Positions 36,093-43,318 of a DNA stretch of 64,000 bases are shown piece after piece (position 1 is the first letter of the stretch; every line of letters starts with the position of its first letter). This stretch comes from MKUN01 sp964481425. GTDB lineage: Bacteria; Bacteroidota; Bacteroidia; Chitinophagales; Chitinophagaceae. Under the pieces are notes generated by a model. That model worked only from the letters and a program-made list of their open reading frames with translations, had not been told where the DNA came from and made no database searches. The translations under genes were made by a program, and so were the position numbers. The stretch is from NCBI GenBank assembly GCA_964481425.1, contig CAYZTM010000008.1, positions 57,233 through 121,232 of the forward strand. Reading direction: 5' to 3'.

Positions 36093-37316
36093 TTATGAAA
36101 GATTGAAATGTTCCGTAGCCATTTTCTGTACCTCATTACCGATGGCCAGTGAGGCTGTTGCAGCAGGGGATGGGGCATTGAGTATATGCAATGAATTGCC
36201 ACTGTGCTCTATTTTAAAATCATCTATCATTTCGCCCTCCGGTGCCAGCAGCATGGCGCGCACACCTGCGCGGCCGGGTACCAGGTCGTCCATCTCAAGA
36301 CTGGGGATGAGGGCACGCAGTCGTTGCAGAAATAGGCGCTTGGAGAAAGCACGCCTGTATTCATCAAGGCCGAATTTCCAATGTTTAGCGAAGAACTTCC
36401 AGGTGCCGCCAAAGGAGAAGGCTTCAGTGGTGTCCCGCCAGGAGAAGTCGGCCTTGCCATAACCCTCGCGTTTGAAGACGAACACAGCATTGGGTCCGCA
36501 TTCTGTACCGCCCTGTATCATGCGGGTAAAGTGCACACCGAGGAAGGGGAATTTGGGATTGGGTACAGGGTAGATAAGATTCTTTACTTTGTGCATCCCT
36601 TTTTCGCTCAAATCAAAATAATCGCCACGGAAGCCTACTATAGTGGTATCGCTTTTGGCCCCGTCCTTACGCGCTATGCGGTCCGATTGCAGGCCGGCGC
36701 AGGTAATGATATAGGTGGCGCGGAAAGTTCCTTTAGGGGTAATTACATCGGTATATTCCGTATGCTTTTCGAAAGCGGTGACCTCATGTTCGGTAAGCAC
36801 TTCGCTGCCGGGAAATTTTAACTTGATGAGCTCCACATATTTGCGCGCCACATCGGCGTAGTCAACGATACCGGTGCAAGGCACCCATATACCGGATATG
36901 CCTGTACAGTAAGGCTCTATTTCCTTTATCTTGTCAGCATCTATAAGCTCAATGCCCTCAACGCCATTAGCAAGACCATTGTTGAAGACCTTGTTCATAT
37001 GGGCCAGTTCCGATTCTTTGGTGGCCACGATCACCTTACCGCAGATATCGTGTTTTATGTTGTGCTCCTTAGCGAAAGCTACCAGCTCGCGGCGGCCATC
37101 CACGCAGTTCTTTGCTTTGTACGACCCCGGCTTATAATAGATACCCGAATGGATGACACCTGAGTTATGACCGGTCTGGTGTGCGGCTACTTCTTTTTCT
37201 TTTTCGAGAACGAGTATTTTTTTATCGGGGTATTTAAGATTGATCTTGTAGGCCGATGCCAGGCCCACTATACCACCCCCTACAATGATTATATCGTAAT
37301 TATTAGTATCTGCCAA
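36093..37316 (-). CDS. lhgO: L-2-hydroxyglutarate oxidase
   Basis: FAD-dependent enzyme of about 407 residues that oxidises L-2-hydroxyglutarate to 2-oxoglutarate. FAD motif YDIIIVGGGIVGLASAYK; LhgO signature AAHQTGHNSGVIHSGIYYKP; C-terminal GRAGVRAMLLAPEGEMIDDF. No ATG lies at the conserved N-terminus. An open frame runs to 37421, but a -7 box at 37339-37346 lies inside that extension, so I place the start at the TTG at 37316 (reading [M]ADTNNYD). The product 2-oxoglutarate is also the KorA substrate. Confidence 0.9.
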   Translation of the reverse strand: MADTNNYDIIIVGGGIVGLASAYKINLKYPDKKILVLEKEKEVAAHQTGHNSGVIHSGIYYKPGSYKAKNCVDGRRELVAFAKEHNIKHDICGKVIVATKESELAHMNKVFNNGLANGVEGIELIDADKIKEIEPYCTGISGIWVPCTGIVDYADVARKYVELIKLKFPGSEVLTEHEVTAFEKHTEYTDVITPKGTFRATYIITCAGLQSDRIARKDGAKSDTTIVGFRGDYFDLSEKGMHKVKNLIYPVPNPKFPFLGVHFTRMIQGGTECGPNAVFVFKREGYGKADFSWRDTTEAFSFGGTWKFFAKHWKFGLDEYRRAFSKRLFLQRLRALIPSLEMDDLVPGRAGVRAMLLAPEGEMIDDFKIEHSGNSLHILNAPSPAATASLAIGNEVQKMATEHFNLS

Positions 37317-37338
37317 GGTGCAAGCGTTTGGACGGGCG

Positions 37339-37346
37339 CAAAGATA
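37339..37346 (-). promoter_or_regulatory. lhgO -7 box
   Basis: The minus strand reads TATCTTTG, an exact consensus match, 22 bases before the TTG start at 37316. It excludes the long upstream start at 37421 if used. Confidence 0.6.
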
Positions 37347-37444
37347 CCCTGAAAAACGGAAGGATGGAAACGAGAGTGACGAGGCTTTATTGGGTAAGTA
37401 TAACAAGATAAGTATTAACAATGTATGGGAAAGGTAAATGGCTT

Positions 37445-37452
37445 TACATTTG
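37445..37452 (+). promoter_or_regulatory. Nitroreductase -7 box directly before the start codon
   Basis: TACATTTG, followed by CAGCCT and then ATG (37459). Only 6 bases separate box and start codon, so the mRNA would have no or almost no leader. An in-frame ATG at 37438 lies upstream of the box and is not expected to be used. Confidence 0.55.
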
Positions 37453-37458
37453 CAGCCT

Positions 37459-38049
37459 ATGACAAATACGGCATTCGAACAAATAGCTCAGATCATTAAA
37501 AGCAGGAGGACCACAAAACCGGCATCACTGAATGGTAAACAGGTACCTGATGAACAAATAAACCAGTTGCTCGAGCTGGCTAACTGGGCCCCTACACATG
37601 GGCGCACGGAGCCATGGTATTTCTTTGTGTACACAGGCGAAGCGCGGAAGCAATTTGGCCAAACGCATGGTGACCTGTACTGGGAGCATACGCCCGAAGA
37701 CCGCAGGAAGGAAGAAACACGCGAGAAACTGACACACAATGTAGATAACGCATCGCACATTATAGTGGCGGTGATGAAGCGTGGAGAGAACCCTAAAATA
37801 CCTGCATTGGAAGAAATAGCTGCAGCATCGGCGGCAATAGAAAATATCTTATTGGGCGCAGAAGCACTGGGTATTGCTGTAATGTGGAATACCGGTGGTA
37901 TGACACATCACCACGCGCTGAAGGAACATTTAGGCTTGGGACATGATGACCTGGTGATGGGCATATTCTATGTGGGCTATACGGATGAAGAGAAGCGTGA
38001 GGGCAAGCGGCATAAGGAGATCGGGGAGAAAGTGCAGTGGTTCCGGTAA
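37459..38049 (+). CDS. Nitroreductase family protein
   Basis: An FMN-dependent NAD(P)H oxidoreductase of about 196 residues. Motifs: IIKSRRTTKPAS (FMN phosphate site), LLELANWAPTHGRTEPWYFF, and AAIENILLGAEALGIAVMWNTGG (FMN/C-terminal signature). Such enzymes reduce nitro compounds, quinones or enones. The next gene, convergent, is another flavin reductase of the xenobiotic type. Confidence 0.88.
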   Translation: MTNTAFEQIAQIIKSRRTTKPASLNGKQVPDEQINQLLELANWAPTHGRTEPWYFFVYTGEARKQFGQTHGDLYWEHTPEDRRKEETREKLTHNVDNASHIIVAVMKRGENPKIPALEEIAAASAAIENILLGAEALGIAVMWNTGGMTHHHALKEHLGLGHDDLVMGIFYVGYTDEEKREGKRHKEIGEKVQWFR

Positions 38050-38066
38050 ATTGTTTGGCAACAGTA

Positions 38067-39134
38067 TCATTTTCTTTTGGCCCGTTCGTATTGGACGGGC
38101 CATTTCATATCATAACCCAGTTCACGAGCAGCTCGTAGCGGGAAGTAAGGATCACGGAGCATCTCTCTTGCCATGAATATCATATCTGCTTTGCCGCTGG
38201 ATATGATGGATTCGGCTTGGTCAGACTTAACAATGATGCCCACTGCACCGGTGAATATGCCCGAGCTACGACGTACCTCTTCGGAGAAGGGCACCTGGTA
38301 GCTGAGGCCTGCGGGTATCTTTACACCGGGTACCACGCCACCGGAAGAGCAATCGATAAGATCAACCCCTTTGTATTTCACTACATTGGCCAGCCGTACT
38401 GAGTCTTCAATGGTCCATCCCTCATCGGTCCAGTCGGTAGCAGAGATGCGGAGGAAGAGCGGAAGTTCCGCAGGCCATACGGACCGGATAGCAGCGATCA
38501 CCTCCAGTAAAAACCGTATCCTGTTCTCAAAGGTTCCACCATACTCATCGGTGCGTTTATTGCTTAAAGGGGAAAGAAATTCATTAATGAGATAACCATG
38601 TGCCCCGTGTATCTCGATAATCTTGAAGCCTGCCTGTAAGGCGCGTTGCGTTGCTGCTTTAAAGTCGGCTACTATTTGCTGTATCTCCTGTGTGCCAAGT
38701 TCGTACGGTGTATCGCTGTCGCTGGAAAACGGTATGGGGCTGGGTGCAACTGTCTTCCAGCCGCCCTTATCTATGGGCACCGGTTCATCATTGTTCCAGG
38801 GTTCGGTCTTGCTGGCTTTGCGGCCTGCGTGGGCCAGTTGTATGCCTGCAACAGAACCGTTATCATGAATAAAACCTACGATCTTTTGGAGTATGGCTAT
38901 GTGCTCATCTTTCCAGATACCGAGATCGTACGGTGATATGCGGCCTTCGGGCGATACAGCAGTTGCCTCTGTAAATATGAGTGCCGCACCACCAATGGCC
39001 CGGCTACCCAGGTGCACCAGGTGCCAGTCATTCGCAAATCCGTCGGTGGATGAATACTGACACATGGGTGATACCACCAGCCGGTTCTTAAAAGTAATAT
39101 CCCTGATAGTTAGCGGTTGAAAAAGGTGTACCAT
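38067..39134 (-). CDS. namA: Old yellow enzyme, YqjM/NamA type
   Basis: A 355-residue FMN NADPH dehydrogenase that reduces alpha,beta-unsaturated carbonyls. It has the YqjM-type active site: SPMCQYSSTDGFANDWH with the redox-tuning Cys, IQLAHAGRKAS with the substrate-binding His pair, IEIHGAHGYLINEFLSP, and NKRTDEYGGTFENRIRF for FMN. The phosphate-binding end is GIIVKSDQAESIISSGKADM. Divergent from the Crp/Fnr gene, 76 bp apart. OYEs of this class are oxidative/electrophile stress enzymes. Confidence 0.93.
   Translation of the reverse strand: MVHLFQPLTIRDITFKNRLVVSPMCQYSSTDGFANDWHLVHLGSRAIGGAALIFTEATAVSPEGRISPYDLGIWKDEHIAILQKIVGFIHDNGSVAGIQLAHAGRKASKTEPWNNDEPVPIDKGGWKTVAPSPIPFSSDSDTPYELGTQEIQQIVADFKAATQRALQAGFKIIEIHGAHGYLINEFLSPLSNKRTDEYGGTFENRIRFLLEVIAAIRSVWPAELPLFLRISATDWTDEGWTIEDSVRLANVVKYKGVDLIDCSSGGVVPGVKIPAGLSYQVPFSEEVRRSSGIFTGAVGIIVKSDQAESIISSGKADMIFMAREMLRDPYFPLRAARELGYDMKWPVQYERAKRK
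38078..38102 (+). terminator. Inverted repeat at the convergent nitroreductase/OYE ends
   Basis: TGGCCCGT / ACGGGCCA, an 8-bp stem with a 9-base loop followed by TTTCAT. It lies inside the last codons of the opposite gene. It could terminate the nitroreductase transcript. Confidence 0.5.
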
Positions 39135-39171
39135 GACCAGACTAAATTAAGATAAATTGCCGTTCCTGTTT

Positions 39172-39203
39172 TTTGTAAATTGCCCCTCGTATCTATAGCT
39201 TTG
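39172..39203 (+). promoter_or_regulatory. Promoter of the Crp/Fnr regulator (TTTG-N20-TAGCTTTG)
   Basis: TTTG at 39172-39175 and TAGCTTTG at 39196-39203 are 20 bp apart, a good Bacteroidota promoter. The start codon at 39211 is only 7 bases after the -7 box, so the transcript would be leaderless or nearly so. Confidence 0.75.
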
Positions 39204-39210
39204 ACGATCA

Positions 39211-39816
39211 ATGAATGATACCATTTTTACAGACCCCCGCTTGCTCGAAGAGATCAACAGGTTCGCACGGCATAAGAGTGTGGAAAAAGATACCGTGCTG
39301 ATGACGCCGGGCTCGGACATCGTTTTTGTACCGATAGTGACCAAGGGCGTATTGCGAATAGTTCGTGAGAACGACGAGGGCAGGGAGGTATTCCTGTACC
39401 ACCTGTACCCGGGACAAACCTGTGCTATGGCCATCAACTGCTGCCAGGCAGGGAAGAAGAGCATGGTAAAGGCCATAGCCGAAGACGATACTGAAGTATT
39501 ACAGGTACCGGTGAAGCTCGTAGAAGAATGGTTCAAATATCCCGAATGGAAGACCTATGTGAACAGCACATACAGCAACCGTTTCGCCGAGTTGATAGAA
39601 GTGATAGACCTCATTGCCTTCAGCAATATGGACGAACAGGTGCTGCATTACCTGCAGGAGCGTGCCCGCGCGGTGAATACCAAAGCCTTGTACATTACCC
39701 ACCAGCAGATAGCCGATGAACTGCATACCCGCAGGGAGGTCATCAGCAGGCTACTGCGCACCATGGAAGAAAAAAAACTGGTGCGGCTGGGACGGAATAC
39801 TATTGAGTTGTTATAA
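39211..39816 (+). CDS. Crp/Fnr family transcription regulator with a C-x5-CC cluster
   Basis: 201 residues. The N-terminal cNMP-binding-like beta roll (about 15-115) has YPGQTCAMAINCCQAG, with Cys71, Cys77 and Cys78, and lacks the N-terminal cysteines of iron-sulfur FNR. The C-terminal winged helix (ITHQQIADELHTRREVISRL) keeps R175, E176 and R180, equivalent to E. coli CRP R180, E181 and R185 that read TGTGA. It lies upstream of a sulfur operon whose promoter carries TGTGA-N6-TCACC. I infer a thiol- or persulfide-responsive activator of that operon; the cysteine role is untested. Confidence 0.9.
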   Translation: MNDTIFTDPRLLEEINRFARHKSVEKDTVLMTPGSDIVFVPIVTKGVLRIVRENDEGREVFLYHLYPGQTCAMAINCCQAGKKSMVKAIAEDDTEVLQVPVKLVEEWFKYPEWKTYVNSTYSNRFAELIEVIDLIAFSNMDEQVLHYLQERARAVNTKALYITHQQIADELHTRREVISRLLRTMEEKKLVRLGRNTIELL

Positions 39817-39916
39817 GCAGGGACGCCAACAATATGTAATATAAGTGAAGGTGGGGCGCATTCCGATACGGAACTGGGAATGTGAAGATCGCCTGCCCTT
39901 TAGGTGAAATCGGAAA

Positions 39917-39954
39917 ACTTCGCCTAACTGTGGATCCAAGACTTGGCCTAACTG
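39917..39954 (+). repeat. Tandem pair of 14-bp repeats, left side of the two-gene island
   Basis: ACTTCGCCTAACTG (39917-39930) and ACTTGGCCTAACTG (39941-39954), 13 of 14 identical with a period of 24. A third related copy lies on the other side of the two AT-rich genes. The rest of 39817-39969 shows nothing else. Confidence 0.6.
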
Positions 39955-39969
39955 CGATGTTGATGGAGG

Positions 39970-40329
39970 CTATTTGATGAGTTCGAATCGTAGTATCAAG
40001 CCACTTATTTTATCAAGGTGATACTCTATACCGCTTCTTTGATAGGCATACAATTCTGTGCCTCTCAAATAGATCCCGGTAAAATCGCTGGAATGACCAG
40101 AGTGTCCCGGAACTATCACAGGAAAAGGTATTTGCCACAACAAGTTGCCATCGACATCATAACAGAATACATTTCTATTACCAATATGTTCATTGGGTTT
40201 TAGGAGAATGATAAATTTATCATCTATTGGCAATATCTTTTCAATCTCACCATTTATGCGTAACAGTACTTTAGTGTATTTGTTGAGAATTCGTTCTATA
40301 AGATTGCGTTTTTGATGTTTCAGCGACAT
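39970..40329 (-). CDS. Hypothetical protein, AT-rich
   Basis: 119 residues, no signal peptide or membrane helix. It begins with a basic helix (SLKHQKRNLIERILNKYTK) followed by beta-rich sequence: KILPIDDKFIILLKP, NVFCYDVDGNLLWQIPFP, GIYLRGTELYAYQRSG, which resembles a few blades of a propeller-like fold (YDVDGNLLWQ). I do not recognise a family. It lies 10 bp downstream of the next gene on the same strand, so the two are an operon. Base composition is visibly more AT-rich than the neighbours. Confidence 0.6.
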   Translation of the reverse strand: MSLKHQKRNLIERILNKYTKVLLRINGEIEKILPIDDKFIILLKPNEHIGNRNVFCYDVDGNLLWQIPFPVIVPGHSGHSSDFTGIYLRGTELYAYQRSGIEYHLDKISGLILRFELIK

Positions 40330-40339
40330 TATATAGAAT

Positions 40340-40846
40340 CTATTTTAGCACGGTTTCTAATGTTGTAATTGCTTTATCCGCAATGATGGGGCTCACATAA
40401 AGTGTCTTGTCAACTTTTTTATTTTTGATCTGTATGAAAGATTGCAGTCTCAGTCGGACACTAGTTCTATCTTGTAATATATCATTATGATACTTGCCTG
40501 AATAGTATAAATCTATCTCGCCGGCTGAAATATAAAACCAGCCAGTTTTTACTCTTCCATCAAAACAAACTCCAAGCGTTCTTCCACTTAGGAACCACAA
40601 TATCACTGAAAGAAGCAGTAGCATAATCCTTATGTGTTCCCAAGGCGCAATAAATCTAAAGAGTATAAAAAATCCAAGGCATAAAGAACTGATAAAAAAG
40701 CTGGGTGGGCACAATGTCATAGTTGACTCAATGCTACCGCCAGCAAAAAAGTGAATGCCAATAGCAGGGTCATAAGCCAGTAAAGTTAAGACTGCCATGA
40801 CAATGACAGAAGACCAATAAGATAGGTTTAAAATGGGTCTATTCAT
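40340..40846 (-). CDS. Hypothetical membrane protein, AT-rich
   Basis: 168 residues with three predicted transmembrane segments (about 10-30, 48-68 and 70-88: PPSFFISSLCLGFFILFRFI, IRIMLLLLSVILWFLSG) and a C-terminal soluble domain of about 75 residues, rich in beta strands and Lys (GWFYISAGEIDLYYSG, RLRLQSFIQIKNKKVDK). This PH/bacterial-Pleckstrin-like ending is a guess. No family recognised. First gene of a two-gene minus-strand unit inserted between the Crp/Fnr gene and its probable target operon. Confidence 0.6.
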   Translation of the reverse strand: MNRPILNLSYWSSVIVMAVLTLLAYDPAIGIHFFAGGSIESTMTLCPPSFFISSLCLGFFILFRFIAPWEHIRIMLLLLSVILWFLSGRTLGVCFDGRVKTGWFYISAGEIDLYYSGKYHNDILQDRTSVRLRLQSFIQIKNKKVDKTLYVSPIIADKAITTLETVLK

Positions 40847-40952
40847 TTTATAAGGGTCTTGACCTGATTTTCGCTGCTACAATATAATTTTATTTATCGA
40901 AGTAATTCTCCAGTGATCTGAAGATTGTCTGCCATTGAGACGAAGTGGGCAG

Positions 40953-40966
40953 ACTTCGCCAAATTG
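40953..40966 (+). repeat. Third copy of the 14-bp repeat, right side of the island
   Basis: ACTTCGCCAAATTG differs from the left copy at 2 of 14 positions and is in the same orientation. CGAAGT (40941-40946) makes a small inverted repeat with its first six bases. The 40847-41044 gap also holds AGCTATA-GA-TATAGCT (40998-41013). Confidence 0.4.
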
Positions 40967-41044
40967 CGACAACTGAATGAGTAAAAACTTATTTGATAGC
41001 TATAGATATAGCTGATACCGATATTCTCAGTGCATAAGCTACTA

Positions 41045-41089
41045 TGTGACTATTGTCACCAAACAGGGCTTTTCTGCGTTATATGTTTG
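41045..41089 (+). promoter_or_regulatory. Crp-type operator plus -7 box of the sulfur operon
   Basis: TGTGA-CTATTG-TCACC (41045-41060) matches 9 of 10 positions of TGTGA-N6-TCACA. The -7 box TATGTTTG (41082-41089) is an exact consensus; the expected start is about 41094. The palindrome centre (41052.5) is therefore at about -41, the classic class II activator position, and no TTTG is present where the -33 box should be. A second palindrome at 40998-41013 is centred near -88. Confidence 0.65.
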
Positions 41090-41114
41090 CATCATAAAAC
41101 CAAAACAAAGTTTT

Positions 41115-41324
41115 ATGAAAAAGAACATAGGAACTACCGATCGCATCATCCGCATACTGGCGGCAATACTGATCATCGCGCTTTATGCCGCAGGCAGCAT
41201 AAGCGGCACTATGGCCACCATACTGCTGGTTGTAGCAGCAATTTTTATCGCAACAAGTTTTATCAGCTTTTGCCCTTTGTACTACCCCTTTGGTATCAGT
41301 ACCCGCAAAAAGGCAAATAAGTAA
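41115..41324 (+). CDS. DUF2892 (YgaP-like) membrane protein
   Basis: 69 residues from the ATG at 41115, preferred over an in-frame upstream start at 41046 because the -7 box and operator lie inside that extension. Starts MKKNIGTTDRIIRILAAILI, the DUF2892 signature, with two transmembrane helices (about 12-29 and 32-52) and CPLYYPFGISTRKK at the end. In E. coli YgaP this domain is fused to a rhodanese; here separate rhodaneses follow. First gene of the operon. Confidence 0.85.
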   Translation: MKKNIGTTDRIIRILAAILIIALYAAGSISGTMATILLVVAAIFIATSFISFCPLYYPFGISTRKKANK

Positions 41325-41388
41325 AAGATGATGAGGATCACCGTATCCCCTTTGTTTTTCAAATAAAAGAATTCAAAAATATTATACA

Positions 41389-42804
41389 ATGAAAGTAGAA
41401 CAGATCTATACAGGTTGCCTGGCACAAGGCGCCTACTACATCACTTCAAATGGTGAGGCAGCTATAGTGGACCCTCTGAGGGAGATACAGCCTTATCTTG
41501 ATAAAGCTGCCAAAGACGGCGTGAAGATCAGGTACATCTTCGAAACACACTTCCATGCCGATTTCGTATCGGGCCACATCGACCTTGCCAAAGCTACGGG
41601 GGCGACTATAATATATGGACCTACGGCAAAGCCATCGTTCGATGCTTATATAGCCAGGGACGGCGAAGTGTTTCAACTGGGGGAGGTAAAAATAAAAGTG
41701 TTGCATACACCGGGGCATACGATGGAATCATCCTGCTTCCTGTTGCAGGATGAGATGGGGAAAGATAATGCGGTATTCACCGGCGACACCCTGTTCATTG
41801 GTGATGTAGGTCGTCCCGACCTGGCACAGAAGGCTGCTAATATGACGAGGGAAGAACTGGCTGGCCTGCTATATGAGTCATTGCGCAATAAGGTAATGAC
41901 ACTTGCCAGCGATGTGACCGTTTACCCGGCACATGGTGAAGGCTCGGCTTGTGGTAAGAACATGAGTAAGGAGACCGTTTCGACCATAGGCTTGCAGAAA
42001 GAATACAACTATGCCCTGCGCGCAGATATGACGAAAGATGAATTCATTAAAGAAGTGACCGATGGCTTGCTGCCACCTCCTGTTTACTTCCCGATGAACG
42101 TGAAGATGAACAAGGAAGGCTATGATAGTATAGATGATGTATTGAAGCGGGGCACGATGCCGATGTCGGTAAATGCTTTCGAAGCTGCGGCTAACGAGAC
42201 CGGGGCGCTGATACTGGATACCCGTAACCCGGAGCATTTTGTACAGGCATTCATACCCAACAGTATCAATATAGGCATCGATGGCACCTTTGCTCCATGG
42301 GTAGGAGCGCTGATCCCCGACATCAAACAGACCATACTGCTGGTTACCGAGCCGGGCCGGGAAGAAGAGACCGTGATACGTTTGGCCCGCGTGGGTTACG
42401 ACAATGTGATAGGCTACCTGGAGGGAGGTTTTGAAGCATGGCGTTCTATGGGTAAGGAAACCGACAGTATCAGTTCTATATCAGCATTCGAGTTTGCACA
42501 TCGCCACGAGGCTCAGCCGGACATGGAAGTAATAGATGTACGCAGGCCTGGAGAATACAATGCCGGGCACCTGGCAAAGGCCAAGAACATTCCGCTGGAT
42601 TACATCAATGACAATATGGCCTCGTTCCCTAAGGATAAAACCTTTTACCTGCACTGCGCAGGGGGGTACCGTTCAGTGATAGCCTCATCTATATTGAAGG
42701 CAAGGGGCTATGAACATATGGTAAATGTGGCTGGCGGGTACAGCGCCATTAAGGAATCTGCAATACCCGCAGAGCAATATACAACAGAAGTAAGCGTAAA
42801 ATAG
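41389..42804 (+). CDS. cstB: CstB-like persulfide dioxygenase-rhodanese fusion
   Basis: 471 residues. The N-terminal metallo-beta-lactamase fold (about 1-230) is of the ETHE1/persulfide dioxygenase type: THFHADFVSGH, HTPGHTMESS and FTGDTLFIGDVGRPDL, giving a probable Fe triad of H54, H110 and D133. The HxHxDH motif ends in Phe (F59), consistent with a single-iron enzyme. Two rhodanese domains follow: about 255-355 without a catalytic Cys (LLVTEPGREEETV), and about 365-460 with C423 (LHCAGGYRS). This is the architecture of Staphylococcus CstB, which oxidises low-molecular-weight persulfides to thiosulfate. Confidence 0.9.
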   Translation: MKVEQIYTGCLAQGAYYITSNGEAAIVDPLREIQPYLDKAAKDGVKIRYIFETHFHADFVSGHIDLAKATGATIIYGPTAKPSFDAYIARDGEVFQLGEVKIKVLHTPGHTMESSCFLLQDEMGKDNAVFTGDTLFIGDVGRPDLAQKAANMTREELAGLLYESLRNKVMTLASDVTVYPAHGEGSACGKNMSKETVSTIGLQKEYNYALRADMTKDEFIKEVTDGLLPPPVYFPMNVKMNKEGYDSIDDVLKRGTMPMSVNAFEAAANETGALILDTRNPEHFVQAFIPNSINIGIDGTFAPWVGALIPDIKQTILLVTEPGREEETVIRLARVGYDNVIGYLEGGFEAWRSMGKETDSISSISAFEFAHRHEAQPDMEVIDVRRPGEYNAGHLAKAKNIPLDYINDNMASFPKDKTFYLHCAGGYRSVIASSILKARGYEHMVNVAGGYSAIKESAIPAEQYTTEVSVK

Positions 42805-43010
42805 TGAAGACCCTGCTACAGAAATATAAATTGGAATTGACAGGCGCAGTAATAGGTGCGGTAGCCGGATGGTGTTACTGGTACTTTGTGGGATGTGCTT
42901 CCGGCACCTGCCCTATTACATCAAAACCGCTGAACAGCAGCCTGTATGGTGCACTGATGGGTGCAGTACTGTTCAGCATGTTCAGAAAAGAGAAAAAAGT
43001 AACAAAATAA
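42804..43010 (+). CDS. DUF6132-like small membrane protein
   Basis: 68 residues, GTG start overlapping the cstB stop by one base (TAGTG). Two membrane helices (about 11-30 and 46-60) flank the conserved loop CASGTCPITSKPLNSSLYG. The CxxxxC pair on the loop could be redox-active or bind sulfur; this is inference. Such small proteins accompany rhodanese operons in Bacteroidota. Confidence 0.75.
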   Translation: MKTLLQKYKLELTGAVIGAVAGWCYWYFVGCASGTCPITSKPLNSSLYGALMGAVLFSMFRKEKKVTK

Positions 43011-43022
43011 ATAACACATACA

Positions 43023-43301
43023 ATGACAAGGATCGCAGAATTATTACGTACAGGAAATGCTACGATAATAGACGTAAGGACCCCCGGCGAATATTCCGGT
43101 GGACATGTGGCTGGCAGCATCAATATACCCTTGAATGAATTGCCGGGACGTATAGCAGAGCTGAAAGACAAGAAGAACATAGTGCTGTGCTGTGCCTCGG
43201 GCGCAAGGAGTGGCAGTGCTACCATGCTGCTGCAGCAATACGGCATTGAGTGCGCCAACGGCGGCTCCTGGCTGGACGTGAACTACCATTGCAATAACTA
43301 A
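43023..43301 (+). CDS. Single-domain rhodanese (sulfurtransferase)
   Basis: 92 residues: IIDVRTPGEYSGGHVAGSIN is the rhodanese N-terminal signature, and the active loop is CCASGARSGS with C57 as probable catalytic residue (C-x4-R) and a second Cys directly before it. Ends with NGGSWLDVNYH. It probably shuttles sulfane sulfur between the operon's proteins. 12 bp after the previous gene. Confidence 0.93.
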   Translation: MTRIAELLRTGNATIIDVRTPGEYSGGHVAGSINIPLNELPGRIAELKDKKNIVLCCASGARSGSATMLLQQYGIECANGGSWLDVNYHCNN

Positions 43302-43318
43302 AAACAAGATCACACAAA

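Noticed and set aside
39211..39816. Oxygen-sensing FNR with a [4Fe-4S] cluster
   Set aside because: The N-terminal cysteine group of FNR is missing; only Cys71, 77 and 78 in the beta roll are present.
39970..39990. GAGTTCGAATCG resembling a tRNA T-loop (GTTCGAATC)
   Set aside because: No cloverleaf can be built around it, and it is part of the 3' end of a minus-strand ORF.
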